NCBI GenBank assembly: GCA_002104905.1
Contig: MCFE01000121.1
Location: forward strand, 97,867-161,866
DNA length: 64,000 nucleotides
Origin: Basidiobolus meristosporus CBS 931.73
Taxonomy: Eukaryota; Basidiobolomycota; Basidiobolomycetes; Basidiobolales; Basidiobolaceae
Reading direction: 5' to 3'
Numbering within the stretch: the stretch's first letter is position 1; each line of letters starts with the position of its first letter. Under the pieces are notes generated by a model. The model was not told where the DNA came from and searched no databases. It saw nothing but the letters and a program-made list of their open reading frames with translations. The position numbers were made by a program, and so were the translations under genes. This document shows, piece after piece, positions 54,461 to 64,000 of the stretch.

Positions 54461-57400
54461 AGGCACCAATGCCATCAAGAATCCAACTGAGTTTCTTTAC
54501 AAGTTTAGTCACGTCTTAGCTGCACACCAGCTAGACCCTGACACCAACTGGGCTAGACTTCTGCCTCTCTGTCTCACAATGCAAGATGCTGACTGGGTTG
54601 AAGTGAACATTCCTTCCAATAGTACGTGGAAAATTGCCCTAAACCTCTTTTGCAGCCATTTTGAAGATCCTCTCAAGAAAGCTCATCTGAACTGCAACTT
54701 ATGGAAAACTAAAATGCAAAAAGGTGAATCTGTGCAACACTTCTGTGATAGATGCCAAAGACAAATGAGATTAGCTGGAGTTAGTGATGATAATCCATCG
54801 CTTACTGCTCATTTTCTTTCAAACTTTTCACACCAGCTACAGAGCAATATTGCTATTGTCAAAGCATGTAACCCTGCACGTACCTATGACCAGATCTCAG
54901 AGATATGTACACTGGCAATCACCTTAACTGCAGCTGTTAGCCAGACTACAGGCAACTCAACCCAATATCCCACAACAGCCGGAAAAGAGACCAGTCATGT
55001 GACCAAGAAGCAGTCAACCGCTACTAAGCACTGTGAGCTTCATGGGAAATGCTATCATTCTACCAGTGAATGCAAAGGCATCACCAAGCAGTCAAAAAAG
55101 TCAGGAAACACCGCAGAAAAGCAGCAAAACACCAAAACTGATAATCCATATGCTGATGACAAGTGCTTTAAATGTGGAAATATGGGACATAGATCACCTG
55201 CCTGTCCTGAGAAGAACTCCACACCATCAGCCAAAATTACCCAGATCCTTGATGATCATTCAGCCAATGATACAATGGGGTATGAAGAAGCATATGAAGA
55301 ACTTACAGTTCAAGATTATCACAACCTCTTTGAGTTTCAGGCTAAAATTGCAACTGTTCAAGAAAAGAAGCAACCAATCACACAGCTCAAAGCCATAGAA
55401 GTGCCACTCACCCTCAATGGCCATTCATACTTAGCACTACTGGATACTGGATCATCCAACTCTATTGTATCACCCAATGTAGTCAGAGAACTCAATTTGG
55501 AGATAGAAAAACGACCAGGAAAAATCATTCTTGCCGCTAAGGATCTCTCAGCCCCAAGAATTGGCATTACCAACCCAATCAACATACATTGTGGCTCAGT
55601 AACCATAATCCATCAGATGGAAGTGATTGACATACCAGATGGACCTCAGGTAGTCATTGGTCTGGACACCTTCAGCAAACTTGGCTTTCACATAGGCAGA
55701 CTACCAGTTTCCTATCCAGGAATCACTAAATCTCAGCCACTCATAATGGATCAAATCCCAGAGATTATCTCATCCCAACCAGAAGAAGAAGAGTTAACCC
55801 CAACTTTTCAAGAATATTCTCAATCAGTCAAATTGGATATTCAGCCGGCCATAGAGAGAAATCAGGCCATTCCAAGGAACAGCTTCTGCACCATCCCAGA
55901 ATCCATTGTTACACTAGAGACCCCACCTGGTGAGTCAACATGGAGGAGGCAATACCCAATTCCGTATTCATGTCAACACTTAGTTGATGAGATAGTCCAA
56001 AAATGGGCTGACAATGGAATTATCACTCAAGCCCCTGTCAACACAACATTCAACAGCCCTTTGACGCTTGCACCAAAGAAAGATGCTGATGGAAATCTAA
56101 CCTTGAAGAGACCCTGTTTGGACCCCAGACCTCTGAACAAGCTTCTCCAAGATGACAAGTTTCCAATTCCAAGAATCCAAGATATCTTTTCTGCACTATC
56201 AGGAGCAAAAGTATTCTCCAAGTTGGACTTGAAGGATGCATATCACCGATTCCAGATCCATCCTGATCACCAGCATAAGACTGCCTTCACTTGGAATAAT
56301 ATGCAATGGATGTTTCAGGGAGCTCCCTTTGGCCTAAAGACACTTACCAGCAAGTTTCAGAGAGTCATGACTATAATACTCAAGAATGCACCATACGCAT
56401 TGGTATTTGTTGATGATGTCATCATATTTTCCACTAACCGTGATGATCATGCAACCCATGTCACTGATGTAATCAACAGACTGACAACTGCTGGACTGAT
56501 TCTCAATGCTGAAAAGTGCAGTTTTGCCCGCCTCAAAATCAATCTACTTGGATTTATAGTCACACCAGCTGGCCACCAATTAGATCCTTTCAAACTGGTC
56601 AATATCCCAGAATGGCCAAAACCCACTAGTGCCAAGCAACTTCAACATTATCTTGGAGTATCCAACTATTTCAGGGAACACATACCACTCATGTCCTCAT
56701 TGAGTGCCCCTTTAGATGCATTACGCCATAGCCCTGATCTCACCTCAGCCTGGAACAAGACTGATGACCAAGCCTTTGAGTCACTCTGCCAACTGCTTCC
56801 ACAAGCACCCACCTTATCCTACCCAGACTTTACTAAGCCCTTTGTTGTTGCTACGGATGCATCTAATGTTGGGTTAGGGGCAGTCCTCTATTAAGATGAA
56901 GACCAAAATCCGCCTCACTGGATCTCTTTCCAAGCCAGGTCCCTACAACCTGCTGAGAGAAACTACTCTGCTACCAAGAAGGAGCTACTTGCCATAGTCT
57001 TTGCCTTGAAGAAGTTTCATCAGTATCTATGGGGTAATCCTTTTACCTTGTACACTGACCACCAAGCCCTTGTCTATATCCACACTCAGAAGACTCTGAC
57101 TCCAATGCTTACCAACTGGCTTGATACTCTACTTGATTATGAATATACAGTTATTCATCGCCCAGGAATTCTCAACATCCTTCCTGACCACCTGTCAAGA
57201 CTTTTTCCAACTTCACCTTGGGAGGGATATGTGATTACTGATGTAATCAGTAAACTCTATACAACTTCCAAAGTAATTCCTCAACTGGATTCAGCAACTT
57301 GGAAAATCCCACCTGAAGAACAAAGGAAAACATTGATACAGAGGAGTCATTTACTTGGCCACTTTGGTGCTGACACACTTATGAAGAAGCTACACTCTGA

Positions 57401-58565
57401 TGGATATCACTGGCCAAATATCAAAGTTGACTGCTTAGAATTTGTCAAGTCGTGCAGAGAATGTCAACTTTACAATATCAGCCGCCATGGATTTCACCCT
57501 TTGAGCCCCATCCATGCAAGCCTTCCTATGGATCATATTGCAATTGATCTAGCTGGACCTTTCACCACTAGTGATGATGGTAATCACTACCTCTTTGTAA
57601 TTGTGGACGTCTGCACACGTTTTGTCTTCCTCAAACCTATACCAGACAAGTATGCTGCCACTATTGCACAAGAACTATTCAAGCTCTTCTGCCTTTTTGG
57701 ATTCCCTAAGGTCATTCAATCGGATAATGGAACAGAATTTGTGAATCACGTGATCAAAGCCCTTTGCCAGAATAGCGCCATTGATCACCGTCTGATCACT
57801 CCATATCATCCCAAAGCTAATGGACTGGCTGAAAGACATGTTCAGACCTCAGTGAACATCATCAGGAAATCTATCAAAGGTATCAAGAAGAATTGGGACA
57901 AGTACATTCCAACTGTACAATATGCTATCAACACCAAAATTGCCGCTCTACATGGATCAACACCATTTTCCTTGATGTTTGGAAGAAGATACAACCACTT
58001 TGGAGACTACCAGAATACAGAGTTAGCAAGTTTGAATACAGATAAGCTAAAGAACCAGCTTGAGTACCTTACCAACATTGTCTACCCTGCTATCAGTGCC
58101 AGAAGTAAGGCCTCTCAGCAAAAGATGACTTCAACATACGCCTCAAGACACAGGAACAGCAGCTTCCCAGATGGGTCATATGTCATGACACTAGATCCAA
58201 TCCGGCAATCTAAGCTTGACCCCAAGTATGAAGGACCATTCAAGGTTGTCAGACGCACTACTGGAGGATCTTATGTACTTCAGGATAACACTGGAGCACT
58301 GCTACCCAAAAACTTTCCACCTTCTTCACTCAAACTTATTTCTCAAGACCCAGTAACTTCAGAATCCTATGAAGTTGAAGCTATTGTGGACCATGATGGA
58401 GAAGAACCAAATTGCCTTTATTTAGTCAAGTGGAAAGGCTATGATGCCAAACACAACACCTGGGAACCTTACACCAACTTTGATGATGTTGCCATTATTG
58501 ATCAGTATTGGAGCCGCAGAGGAACCCAGAAGGTATCAAAAAACTCCTCTTCCGGAAGGAAGTGA
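54408..58565 (+). CDS. Gypsy-2 Gag-Pol polyprotein with chromodomain (one internal stop)
   Basis: One frame from the ATG at 54408 to the TGA at 58563-58565, broken only by TAA at 56892-56894 (inside RNase H, ...GAVLY, stop, DEDQNPPHW; probably a former CAA). Domains: capsid, CCHC knuckle CFKCGNMGHRSPAC, protease LLDTGSSNS (intact DTG), RT with FVDDVIIFS (VDD), RNase H (ATDASNVGLGAVL, TDHQALVYI), integrase zinc region (H-x-C-x-x-C at about 57350-57480), DDE core (IDLAGPF, QSDNGTEF, NGLAERHV) and a chromodomain YLVKWKGYDAKHNTWEPYTNF. The chromodomain suggests targeting to H3K9-methylated chromatin. The stop codon abuts the 3' LTR. Confidence 0.93.
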
Positions 58566-59262
58566 TGTTGTGCATCAACATTTAAAACTTAGCCAATTTT
58601 ACTCCGTTTGAAAATCTAGTACCCTAACTGATTTTCCCTAACCCAAACATAACAAATCCCAGTTACAGTTTATTTTATCCCACCTCAGAATCTATTTTTA
58701 GCTATCACACCTGATCTATTTTCAAATGGTCATTACGTTATCAACCTATCTGCCAAGCCTTCCCAGGTGATTAGTCATCTGAGATCTATCCAACCACTGT
58801 GCAGTTGCCAAGACATCAGTTGATTGATGATGTAATTTTCATTTATCTTATGCACCTATGAACACCCAAATTGATTTCAATCAATCCAGTCCCTTGGCGC
58901 TTACTAATTCAACTTGATCAGAAAAGTATAAATAAAGTTTACTGAACCTTTTGGTTTAGTGTGTGTCTCAACGAAATTAAGATTCTGTCTCAGCAAAAAT
59001 AAGAATCCAACAATTCCGTTCTAGTTTCTATCCAAGCCTAGTATATCTAGCACTCCAAAGAACACCAAGCCTAGCCTGCCTAGCAAACAAATATCATTGC
59101 TTTATAGCCAATCCAGCTATATCCAAGACCAATATTAGATCAGAATCTTTCTGCTAATATTTCCGCCACTCTCTGACAATTCTAAGATTCTGCACTTAAT
59201 TGTCCCTTTGGTTCAGTTAAACCATTCAAGAGTTTTATTACACTTTCTCTTAGGATATCACA
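58566..59262 (+). repeat. 3' LTR of Gypsy-2 (697 bp)
   Basis: TGTTGTGCATC start directly after the TGA; the purine tract GGAAGGAAGTGA overlaps the last codons. Flanking pentamers ACGTA (53373-53377) and GAGTA (59263-59267) agree at only three of five positions, so the target duplication is imperfect or the end has rearranged. Confidence 0.9.
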
Positions 59263-60204
59263 GAGTACACTGGAGTTCAGGTTCATGGGGAGTGAAGTAG
59301 ATAAGCTTGAGAGATATAATAATCTTTAAGAAGTGGTAACAGCAGGTGAAGGGAGTTTTGATAAGTGAAGTGAATCTTGAGAGCAGAGATTCTCTAATGA
59401 GAAGGTCTTGTATACTGGAGAATCAGGAAACTCTTTAAGCATGGTCAGTAGGTTCCAGTAAACTGGTCAGAGACATTTTGAGAGAACTCTTTAGCATACT
59501 TTGTCAAGTACTACTCCAGAGTGTGACTGTTGATAAATCTCATGTTAACAATCTTGGATAAATTGTAACTTGTTGCTTGAGATACATCCTATGCTCAGAT
59601 ATAGGAATGAACTCACATTGGCAAGTAGCAACAGCAGTCAGTAGCAGGAGCAATCAGAAGTAGCAGGAACTTTCTTTAGTCTGGAGGAGCAGTCAGGATG
59701 TCTTGAGGAAGCAGGAACAGCTTTTTGACAGCTTCAGAGTAGGAAAGTGAGCAGAGCAGATGATCTTGAGTCTGTTGCAGACAGCTGCAGAGAGACATAG
59801 ATTCTGCAGATCAGAGAAGGCAGAATACAGCTGAATTGTTCTGAGTAAGCATTTCAGCTAACAGTGCAAGCTTTCTCAGGAAGGAATCTGAGAATGATGA
59901 AGCATAGAATAGAGAAGAGTAGATGAGTTGTGGAAATTAGCAGGAGAAGATGAAGAGCAAATTCCAGAGTCAGAATTTATAGGTGATGGACAAGGTAGAT
60001 GGATGGATTATTCTGGTTAGGAGAATTAGCAGTGAGAAGTAGAGAAGGAGCAAATTCAGAAGTCAGATTTATAGATGGATGGACAAGGTAGATGGATGAT
60101 CATTCAGGTAGAATTGCAGGAGAAGAGAGTGAAAGCAAAATAGAGTAGAATTTATAGAGGATAGACAAGGGTAGATGGATGATCATTAGGGTTAGGGGGG
60201 GGAG
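59263..60204 (-). repeat. CpG-free repetitive DNA beside LINE, with about 85-bp tandem units
   Basis: No ORF. Three imperfect tandem units lie at about 59938-60020, 60021-60108 and 60109-60190. Each has (A/G)AATT(A)GCAG...GAG...AGA and ends ATTTATAG...GGACAAGGTAGATGGATG. Composition is like the LINE. It ends in TTAGGGTTAGGGGGGGG at 60186-60202, right before the LINE 3' end. Confidence 0.55.
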
Positions 60205-60256
60205 ACAGTCACCAACAGGTGAAATCTTTATTTCAGTTGAAACAAAGAAGCCAGCG

Positions 60257-63010
60257 CTACTGTTGTAGCTTTGATACAAGAGTGTGTAGCTGAGGGGAAT
60301 TTGTAGGTAAGTTAATAAGAAGTGATGATAGTTCTTCAGTGCTCAAGACACTGTTCAGTGGGAAGGGGGGTAGCAAGAGAGGTAAGAATGACTTGTGAAC
60401 AACATTAATGAGGGGAATGTGATAAGGATTGATATTCATCATAAAGGGAGTGTGCTGCTGCAGATATTGCTGCCAAAGGTCTGTCAAGTACTTCAGGTAG
60501 GCCAGCTTGGGTTTTTCTGACTGCAGAATATAGTGAGCAAACTTCTTGACTTCAGGATCTCCAAGTATAGTTCTCCAGCAGGAGCCAGGTGTTGTGTGGT
60601 GTGTTCTCTTCCAGGCCTTAATCAGTGGGTTGTTGCAGTTGTGAAGTCTGAGGTATAATCTGGTTCTAAGGTAGAGAAGTCTGATCTTATAGGGCATAAA
60701 CCCAAAAGCACCAAGAATAGCATGTCTGTAGGGGCATTCAGGCAAATGAGGCACCAAGGAGGTAATGCACCATACTGCAAACTTGTCAAGCTTAGTGCAG
60801 TCTCTAGAAGTAAGAGAGAGAAGTGGTAAGCCAAATTCCAGGACAGGGAAGACAAACTGCTTGAGTAGAAGGAGGCAGCTGGGAGCTGAAGTTGTAGGAG
60901 GAGTAACAGCCAGTAGCTTGTGGAGTGCCTGTCTTGCCAGGATAATTCTCTTCTTCAGGTGTGCTCCAGAGTCTAGTCCAGTAGGAAGGAAAGGAAAGCC
61001 AAGATATGTAGCAGAAACCTGAGCAGGTAGAGTGGAGTTCTCCAAGTTGATGGGAGAGCCCAAAGGTACTGTCTTTGCAATGGAAAGCTGGAGATTATTC
61101 TTCTGCAGATACTGGTGGATGGTCTGGGAGTCTTGTTGCACATTGGAGGAGGATATTCTGATGTCATCAGCAAAGAGAGTAACCAGGCAGTCAGCTGAGA
61201 GTCTTGGGAAATCATTCAGGAAGATGGCAAACAGTATAGGACCAAGCACAGAGCCTTGAACCACTCCATTAGGAACTGAGAACACAGCTGATTGCTCACT
61301 TGGGTGCAGAATTCTTGCTTGTGGATCCAGAAACAGAGACCTGACAAGGAGGGTGAGAGAGGTACTGGAGAAGCATTGCAACTTGGACCAAAGCAGATTT
61401 CTGTCAACTGAATCAAAGGCCTTAGTAATATCAAACAGAACAGAGGGATACTTGCACTGGAGAGAGTGATCTTGGCTAAGTATGACTGCATATTCCAAGG
61501 AGAGGCCAGGAACAAAGCCAAACTGTGCAGGATGAAACTTGAGGGAGTCAGAGTAGAGCTCCTGAGCAAGCAGAAGCTCAAACACCTTTCTGCAGGTGGG
61601 CAGCAGAGATATTGGCCTGTAGGAGCTAGGATCCAGGTGCTTTCCTTTACCCTTGTACAGTGGCAGAACATTTGCAAAGGACCATTCCTCAGGAGTAGAA
61701 AGCTGGGCTGAGCATTGCTGAAACAGTGGAAGCAGAAGTGCAGACATGGCCTTGGTACTAGTCTTCAGAAGCTCATAAGAGATTGTGTCCACACCTGGAG
61801 CAGTAGAGTTGGGAAGCCTCTTGAGCACATTATGGATTCTCCTTTGATCAAGTGCAAGTGGGATGGGCAGAGTCTTGAAGTCAGGATGAAAGCCAGGAGT
61901 TGAGTACTGCTTTGTAGAGAAGAAGATGTTAGCCAGCTGTTCTGTTGAAGGTAACTTCCTGGAAGAGGGCCTCATTGCCCTGTAGAGTCTTGATACTGTT
62001 CTTGTTATAGAGTTGGAAGATTGCAGAGGCAAAGAACTCATAATATGATCCCAGAGCTGAGTATGCAGAGTGTGGTGAATTGCCTTGGAGTGGTGTATTG
62101 CTGTCAGGAGGAGTTTCTCTGTTTTTGGGTTAGGGAAACTCAGGTAGCTTTGTTGCAGGGCTGAAACAATGGATTCCCATTTTCTTGAGGTAACAGCAGT
62201 AGTCTTGCATGGCAGTGAGAGGGAGGCAGACACCAGAATCAGATGCTTCACAAAGAGCCAGGCATAGTTGAGATCATCTGGCAGAGAAAGTAGCAAACTG
62301 GCAAGCTTCAAGTAGTTCCCAAAGTCTTTCTTCTGATTCTTGGTAGCTTTGTGGGTGAGCACAGTAAGTTTTGGCAGCTTCTTCTTCACAACTGGTTGCA
62401 TAGAAAGGGACCAGGCTGGGTGGTCAGAGGCTCTCAAGGATCCTAGCTCAGCTCCAGAGAATTGCTTAACTTCATTCACAAAGTAGAGGGCAGCAGCAGA
62501 AGGGCAGATCCAGTCAACACATCTTTTCTCAGATTGAGCACCTAGTGCTAGCAGGTGGCTTTCTCTCAGGAAGTTCAGTAGGAATGTAGACCTTGGCTTC
62601 ATTCTTGCAGTCAGAGTAGTCTTGTTCTCAGGATGGGGAATGTTGAGATCTCCAAGCAAGATAACAGGTGTTGATATAGATTGTTGGTATTGCTGAACCT
62701 TCTGGCATATAACTTGCACTTCCTGAAGGGCAAGACTTGGAGGCAGATAGCAGAGCACCAGACTGATAGTTGGCAACTGGAGAGCAGCACAGTAAGGGGA
62801 GTAAAGAGGAACACAGAGCTGAGGAGTATTGATGGTAGAAGAGATGAAGCAGATAGAGGAGGTATTCTTTGTTCTAGGAGTAGAAAAGCAATATAGATTA
62901 GTCAAAAGTATAGAGGGTAGCTGGACATCAATCAAACACAGGAGGGAAAATCTTGAAAGAAGTCTCTCTAGAGTTGGTCTTGATGGCTGTATGCTGTTGC
63001 AGTTAAGCAA
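60257..63010 (-). CDS. LINE ORF2: endonuclease and reverse transcriptase
   Basis: 917 residues, uninterrupted. The N-terminal part is an APE-like endonuclease, recognised by LLGDLNIPHPENK and a late ASDHPAW motif (residues about 120-200). Its first beta strands look short, starting at LNCNSIQPSRP, with open frame upstream of the ATG (LPEVLL). RT: PGVDTISYELLK, EWSFANVLPLYKGKG, SYRPISLLPTCRKVFE, LFDITKAFDSVDR, VVQGSVLGPILFAIFLND and FADDIRIS (catalytic FADD intact). No CCHC knuckle is seen at the C-terminus and no RNase H was recognised. An AATAAA signal lies about 25 bp past the stop on minus. It has practically no CG dinucleotides. Confidence 0.9.
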   Translation of the reverse strand: MLNCNSIQPSRPTLERLLSRFSLLCLIDVQLPSILLTNLYCFSTPRTKNTSSICFISSTINTPQLCVPLYSPYCAALQLPTISLVLCYLPPSLALQEVQVICQKVQQYQQSISTPVILLGDLNIPHPENKTTLTARMKPRSTFLLNFLRESHLLALGAQSEKRCVDWICPSAAALYFVNEVKQFSGAELGSLRASDHPAWSLSMQPVVKKKLPKLTVLTHKATKNQKKDFGNYLKLASLLLSLPDDLNYAWLFVKHLILVSASLSLPCKTTAVTSRKWESIVSALQQSYLSFPNPKTEKLLLTAIHHSKAIHHTLHTQLWDHIMSSLPLQSSNSITRTVSRLYRAMRPSSRKLPSTEQLANIFFSTKQYSTPGFHPDFKTLPIPLALDQRRIHNVLKRLPNSTAPGVDTISYELLKTSTKAMSALLLPLFQQCSAQLSTPEEWSFANVLPLYKGKGKHLDPSSYRPISLLPTCRKVFELLLAQELYSDSLKFHPAQFGFVPGLSLEYAVILSQDHSLQCKYPSVLFDITKAFDSVDRNLLWSKLQCFSSTSLTLLVRSLFLDPQARILHPSEQSAVFSVPNGVVQGSVLGPILFAIFLNDFPRLSADCLVTLFADDIRISSSNVQQDSQTIHQYLQKNNLQLSIAKTVPLGSPINLENSTLPAQVSATYLGFPFLPTGLDSGAHLKKRIILARQALHKLLAVTPPTTSAPSCLLLLKQFVFPVLEFGLPLLSLTSRDCTKLDKFAVWCITSLVPHLPECPYRHAILGAFGFMPYKIRLLYLRTRLYLRLHNCNNPLIKAWKRTHHTTPGSCWRTILGDPEVKKFAHYILQSEKPKLAYLKYLTDLWQQYLQQHTPFMMNINPYHIPLINVVHKSFLPLLLPPFPLNSVLSTEELSSLLINLPTNSPQLHTLVSKLQQ

Positions 63011-63025
63011 CAGAACTTCAGGTAG

Positions 63026-64000
63026 TCAGGCAGAGGTTGTAGCTTCTTCAGAGGCAGCATTGACAATGTGACCTGCAGAGTCCCAGAGCTCTTCAAATGG
63101 TGCATCACTTAAGTCAGCAAGGAGGGAAATGGCATGATTCTTGAGGAAGTATGCCACATCATAGGAGGGGGCTTGTCTCTTGATGGCAGCAAAGAAAGAC
63201 AGAATGGCAACATGGGCTGGAGGCTTGTTGAACAGTAGAGAGTCAGAGGATTCAGATTCTTCAGGCACTATCTTGAAGTCAGTTTTCAGCCAGTTAAGGT
63301 TCTTCTCCACAAAGGCAACAAATGGGTCAGCAATGTTTTGGTCTAGGATAACCTCCAGAATCTTCCCTTTTCTCCAGGCCAGGTTGACAATTCTTGAGAG
63401 CTGAATATTGCATGCCTTGAGTGCTTTCCTGATGTTGGAAATGGGAGTCCAGGGAACTTGCTTCAAGTACACCACAGTCCAGGTAGAAGCTGGTGGTAGG
63501 TTTGCTGGGGGCTTGTAAGTCCTTCTGTGTTGCAATGGAGCTGCAGTAGTCAGATTGGAGTCCACATTCTCAGTAGAAGGTTTTCTTGATGTGTCTTGCT
63601 GAATAGTACTGGAGCTGGATGTGCTGATAATTCTTGCTAGAACCTTGCCTGCATAAGTCTGAGGTATAGCTGAGGTGACTGTAGAGGTGGTGGCAGCTGG
63701 TGCAGGTGGAGAGGCAGAGACTGAAGCAGGAACTGAGGTCACCTGGGAGAAGGCAGTGGAAGCAGGTTTTCTGGGAGGAACAGAGTTCACTATCCAGTTG
63801 TTCTGTAAAACACTGGAGTAGCTTTTCTGTGGAACAGGATCTTGCTCTTGAACAGGAACAGAAGCAGGAGGCTGGGGCTGAGCAGTAGTGGTAAGGCAGT
63901 GGCACTCCAAGGAAGCTTTTTGCAAGGCATCTCTGGCAGTTTTCAGGGCAGTATTGGCTTCATTCTTGAGCTTCTTGCATTGGGCATCCAGTCTCTTGTT
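63026..64000 (-). CDS. LINE ORF1 (C-terminal part; continues beyond window)
   Basis: Open on minus from the window edge to a TGA at 63026-63028; ORF2 opens a few bases later in another frame. The edge-proximal part (about 63930-64000) reads as a charged helix (KRLDAQCKKLKNEANTALK). A Pro/Ser/Thr-rich middle follows, then a fold with WTVVYLKQVPWTPISNIRKALKACNIQLSRIVNLAWRKGKILEVILDQN, which looks like an RRM-type RNA-binding domain (continued as PFVAFVEKNLNWLKTDFKIVPE). No zinc knuckle in the visible part. Complete start not available. Confidence 0.75.
   Translation of the reverse strand, partial: NKRLDAQCKKLKNEANTALKTARDALQKASLECHCLTTTAQPQPPASVPVQEQDPVPQKSYSSVLQNNWIVNSVPPRKPASTAFSQVTSVPASVSASPPAPAATTSTVTSAIPQTYAGKVLARIISTSSSSTIQQDTSRKPSTENVDSNLTTAAPLQHRRTYKPPANLPPASTWTVVYLKQVPWTPISNIRKALKACNIQLSRIVNLAWRKGKILEVILDQNIADPFVAFVEKNLNWLKTDFKIVPEESESSDSLLFNKPPAHVAILSFFAAIKRQAPSYDVAYFLKNHAISLLADLSDAPFEELWDSAGHIVNAASEEATTSA

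Overview
The window is nuclear DNA of a filamentous or early-diverging fungus. Its genes are short and have many introns, mostly 55-90 nt, with GT...AG ends and CTAAC/CTAAT-like branch sites. The gene set is fungal: a RasB/Ras2-type GTPase, a hevein (CBM18) secreted protein, a DUF7707-like GPI protein and Sec12. The retroelements are of fungal type: Ty1/copia, Ty3/gypsy with a chromodomain, and a LINE. The exact phylum cannot be fixed by reading alone.

Layout. 1-9,272 is a nest of AT-rich, CpG-poor retroelements. A copia relic is interrupted by an internally deleted gypsy element with a 5-bp target duplication, followed by a decayed copia element whose right LTR carries another solo LTR. 9,273-10,756 is transitional. 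10,757-32,323 is a dense, more GC-rich gene block: Rab11/Ypt31, a Ser-rich secreted protein, Sec12, AP-1 gamma-adaptin, Ras, an unrecognised gene with an apparent one-base frameshift, a Bmt5-like rRNA methyltransferase, an acidic secreted protein, a small protein kinase, a PP1 inhibitor-2/Glc8 homologue, a TIS11-type CCCH protein, a DUF7707-like secreted protein, a small probable mitochondrial protein and another secreted protein. 32,600-34,030 holds copia relics. 35,365-39,463 encodes a full-size ABCB (MDR) transporter. 41,030-42,645 holds two divergent decayed uricase copies. 45,937-47,328 encodes a DUF3472 + hevein secreted protein. From 47.3 kb to the end the window is again mostly retroelements: a copia remnant, a gypsy remnant, a nearly intact chromodomain gypsy element (53,378-59,262) and a LINE with open ORF1 and ORF2 on the minus strand (60,257 to the window edge).

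How the genes fit together. Rab11, Sec12 and AP-1 gamma all act in the secretory pathway (ER exit, trans-Golgi sorting, recycling), but they are separate transcription units and the clustering may be chance. Several genes encode signal-peptide proteins with close TATA boxes, which suggests strongly expressed surface or cell-wall proteins. The most unusual observations are a ras gene whose reading frame needs a 2-nt exon, the near absence of CG dinucleotides in an otherwise intact LINE, and the uricase pseudogene pair. Exon boundaries given here were read by eye from splice motifs, phase and family conservation.
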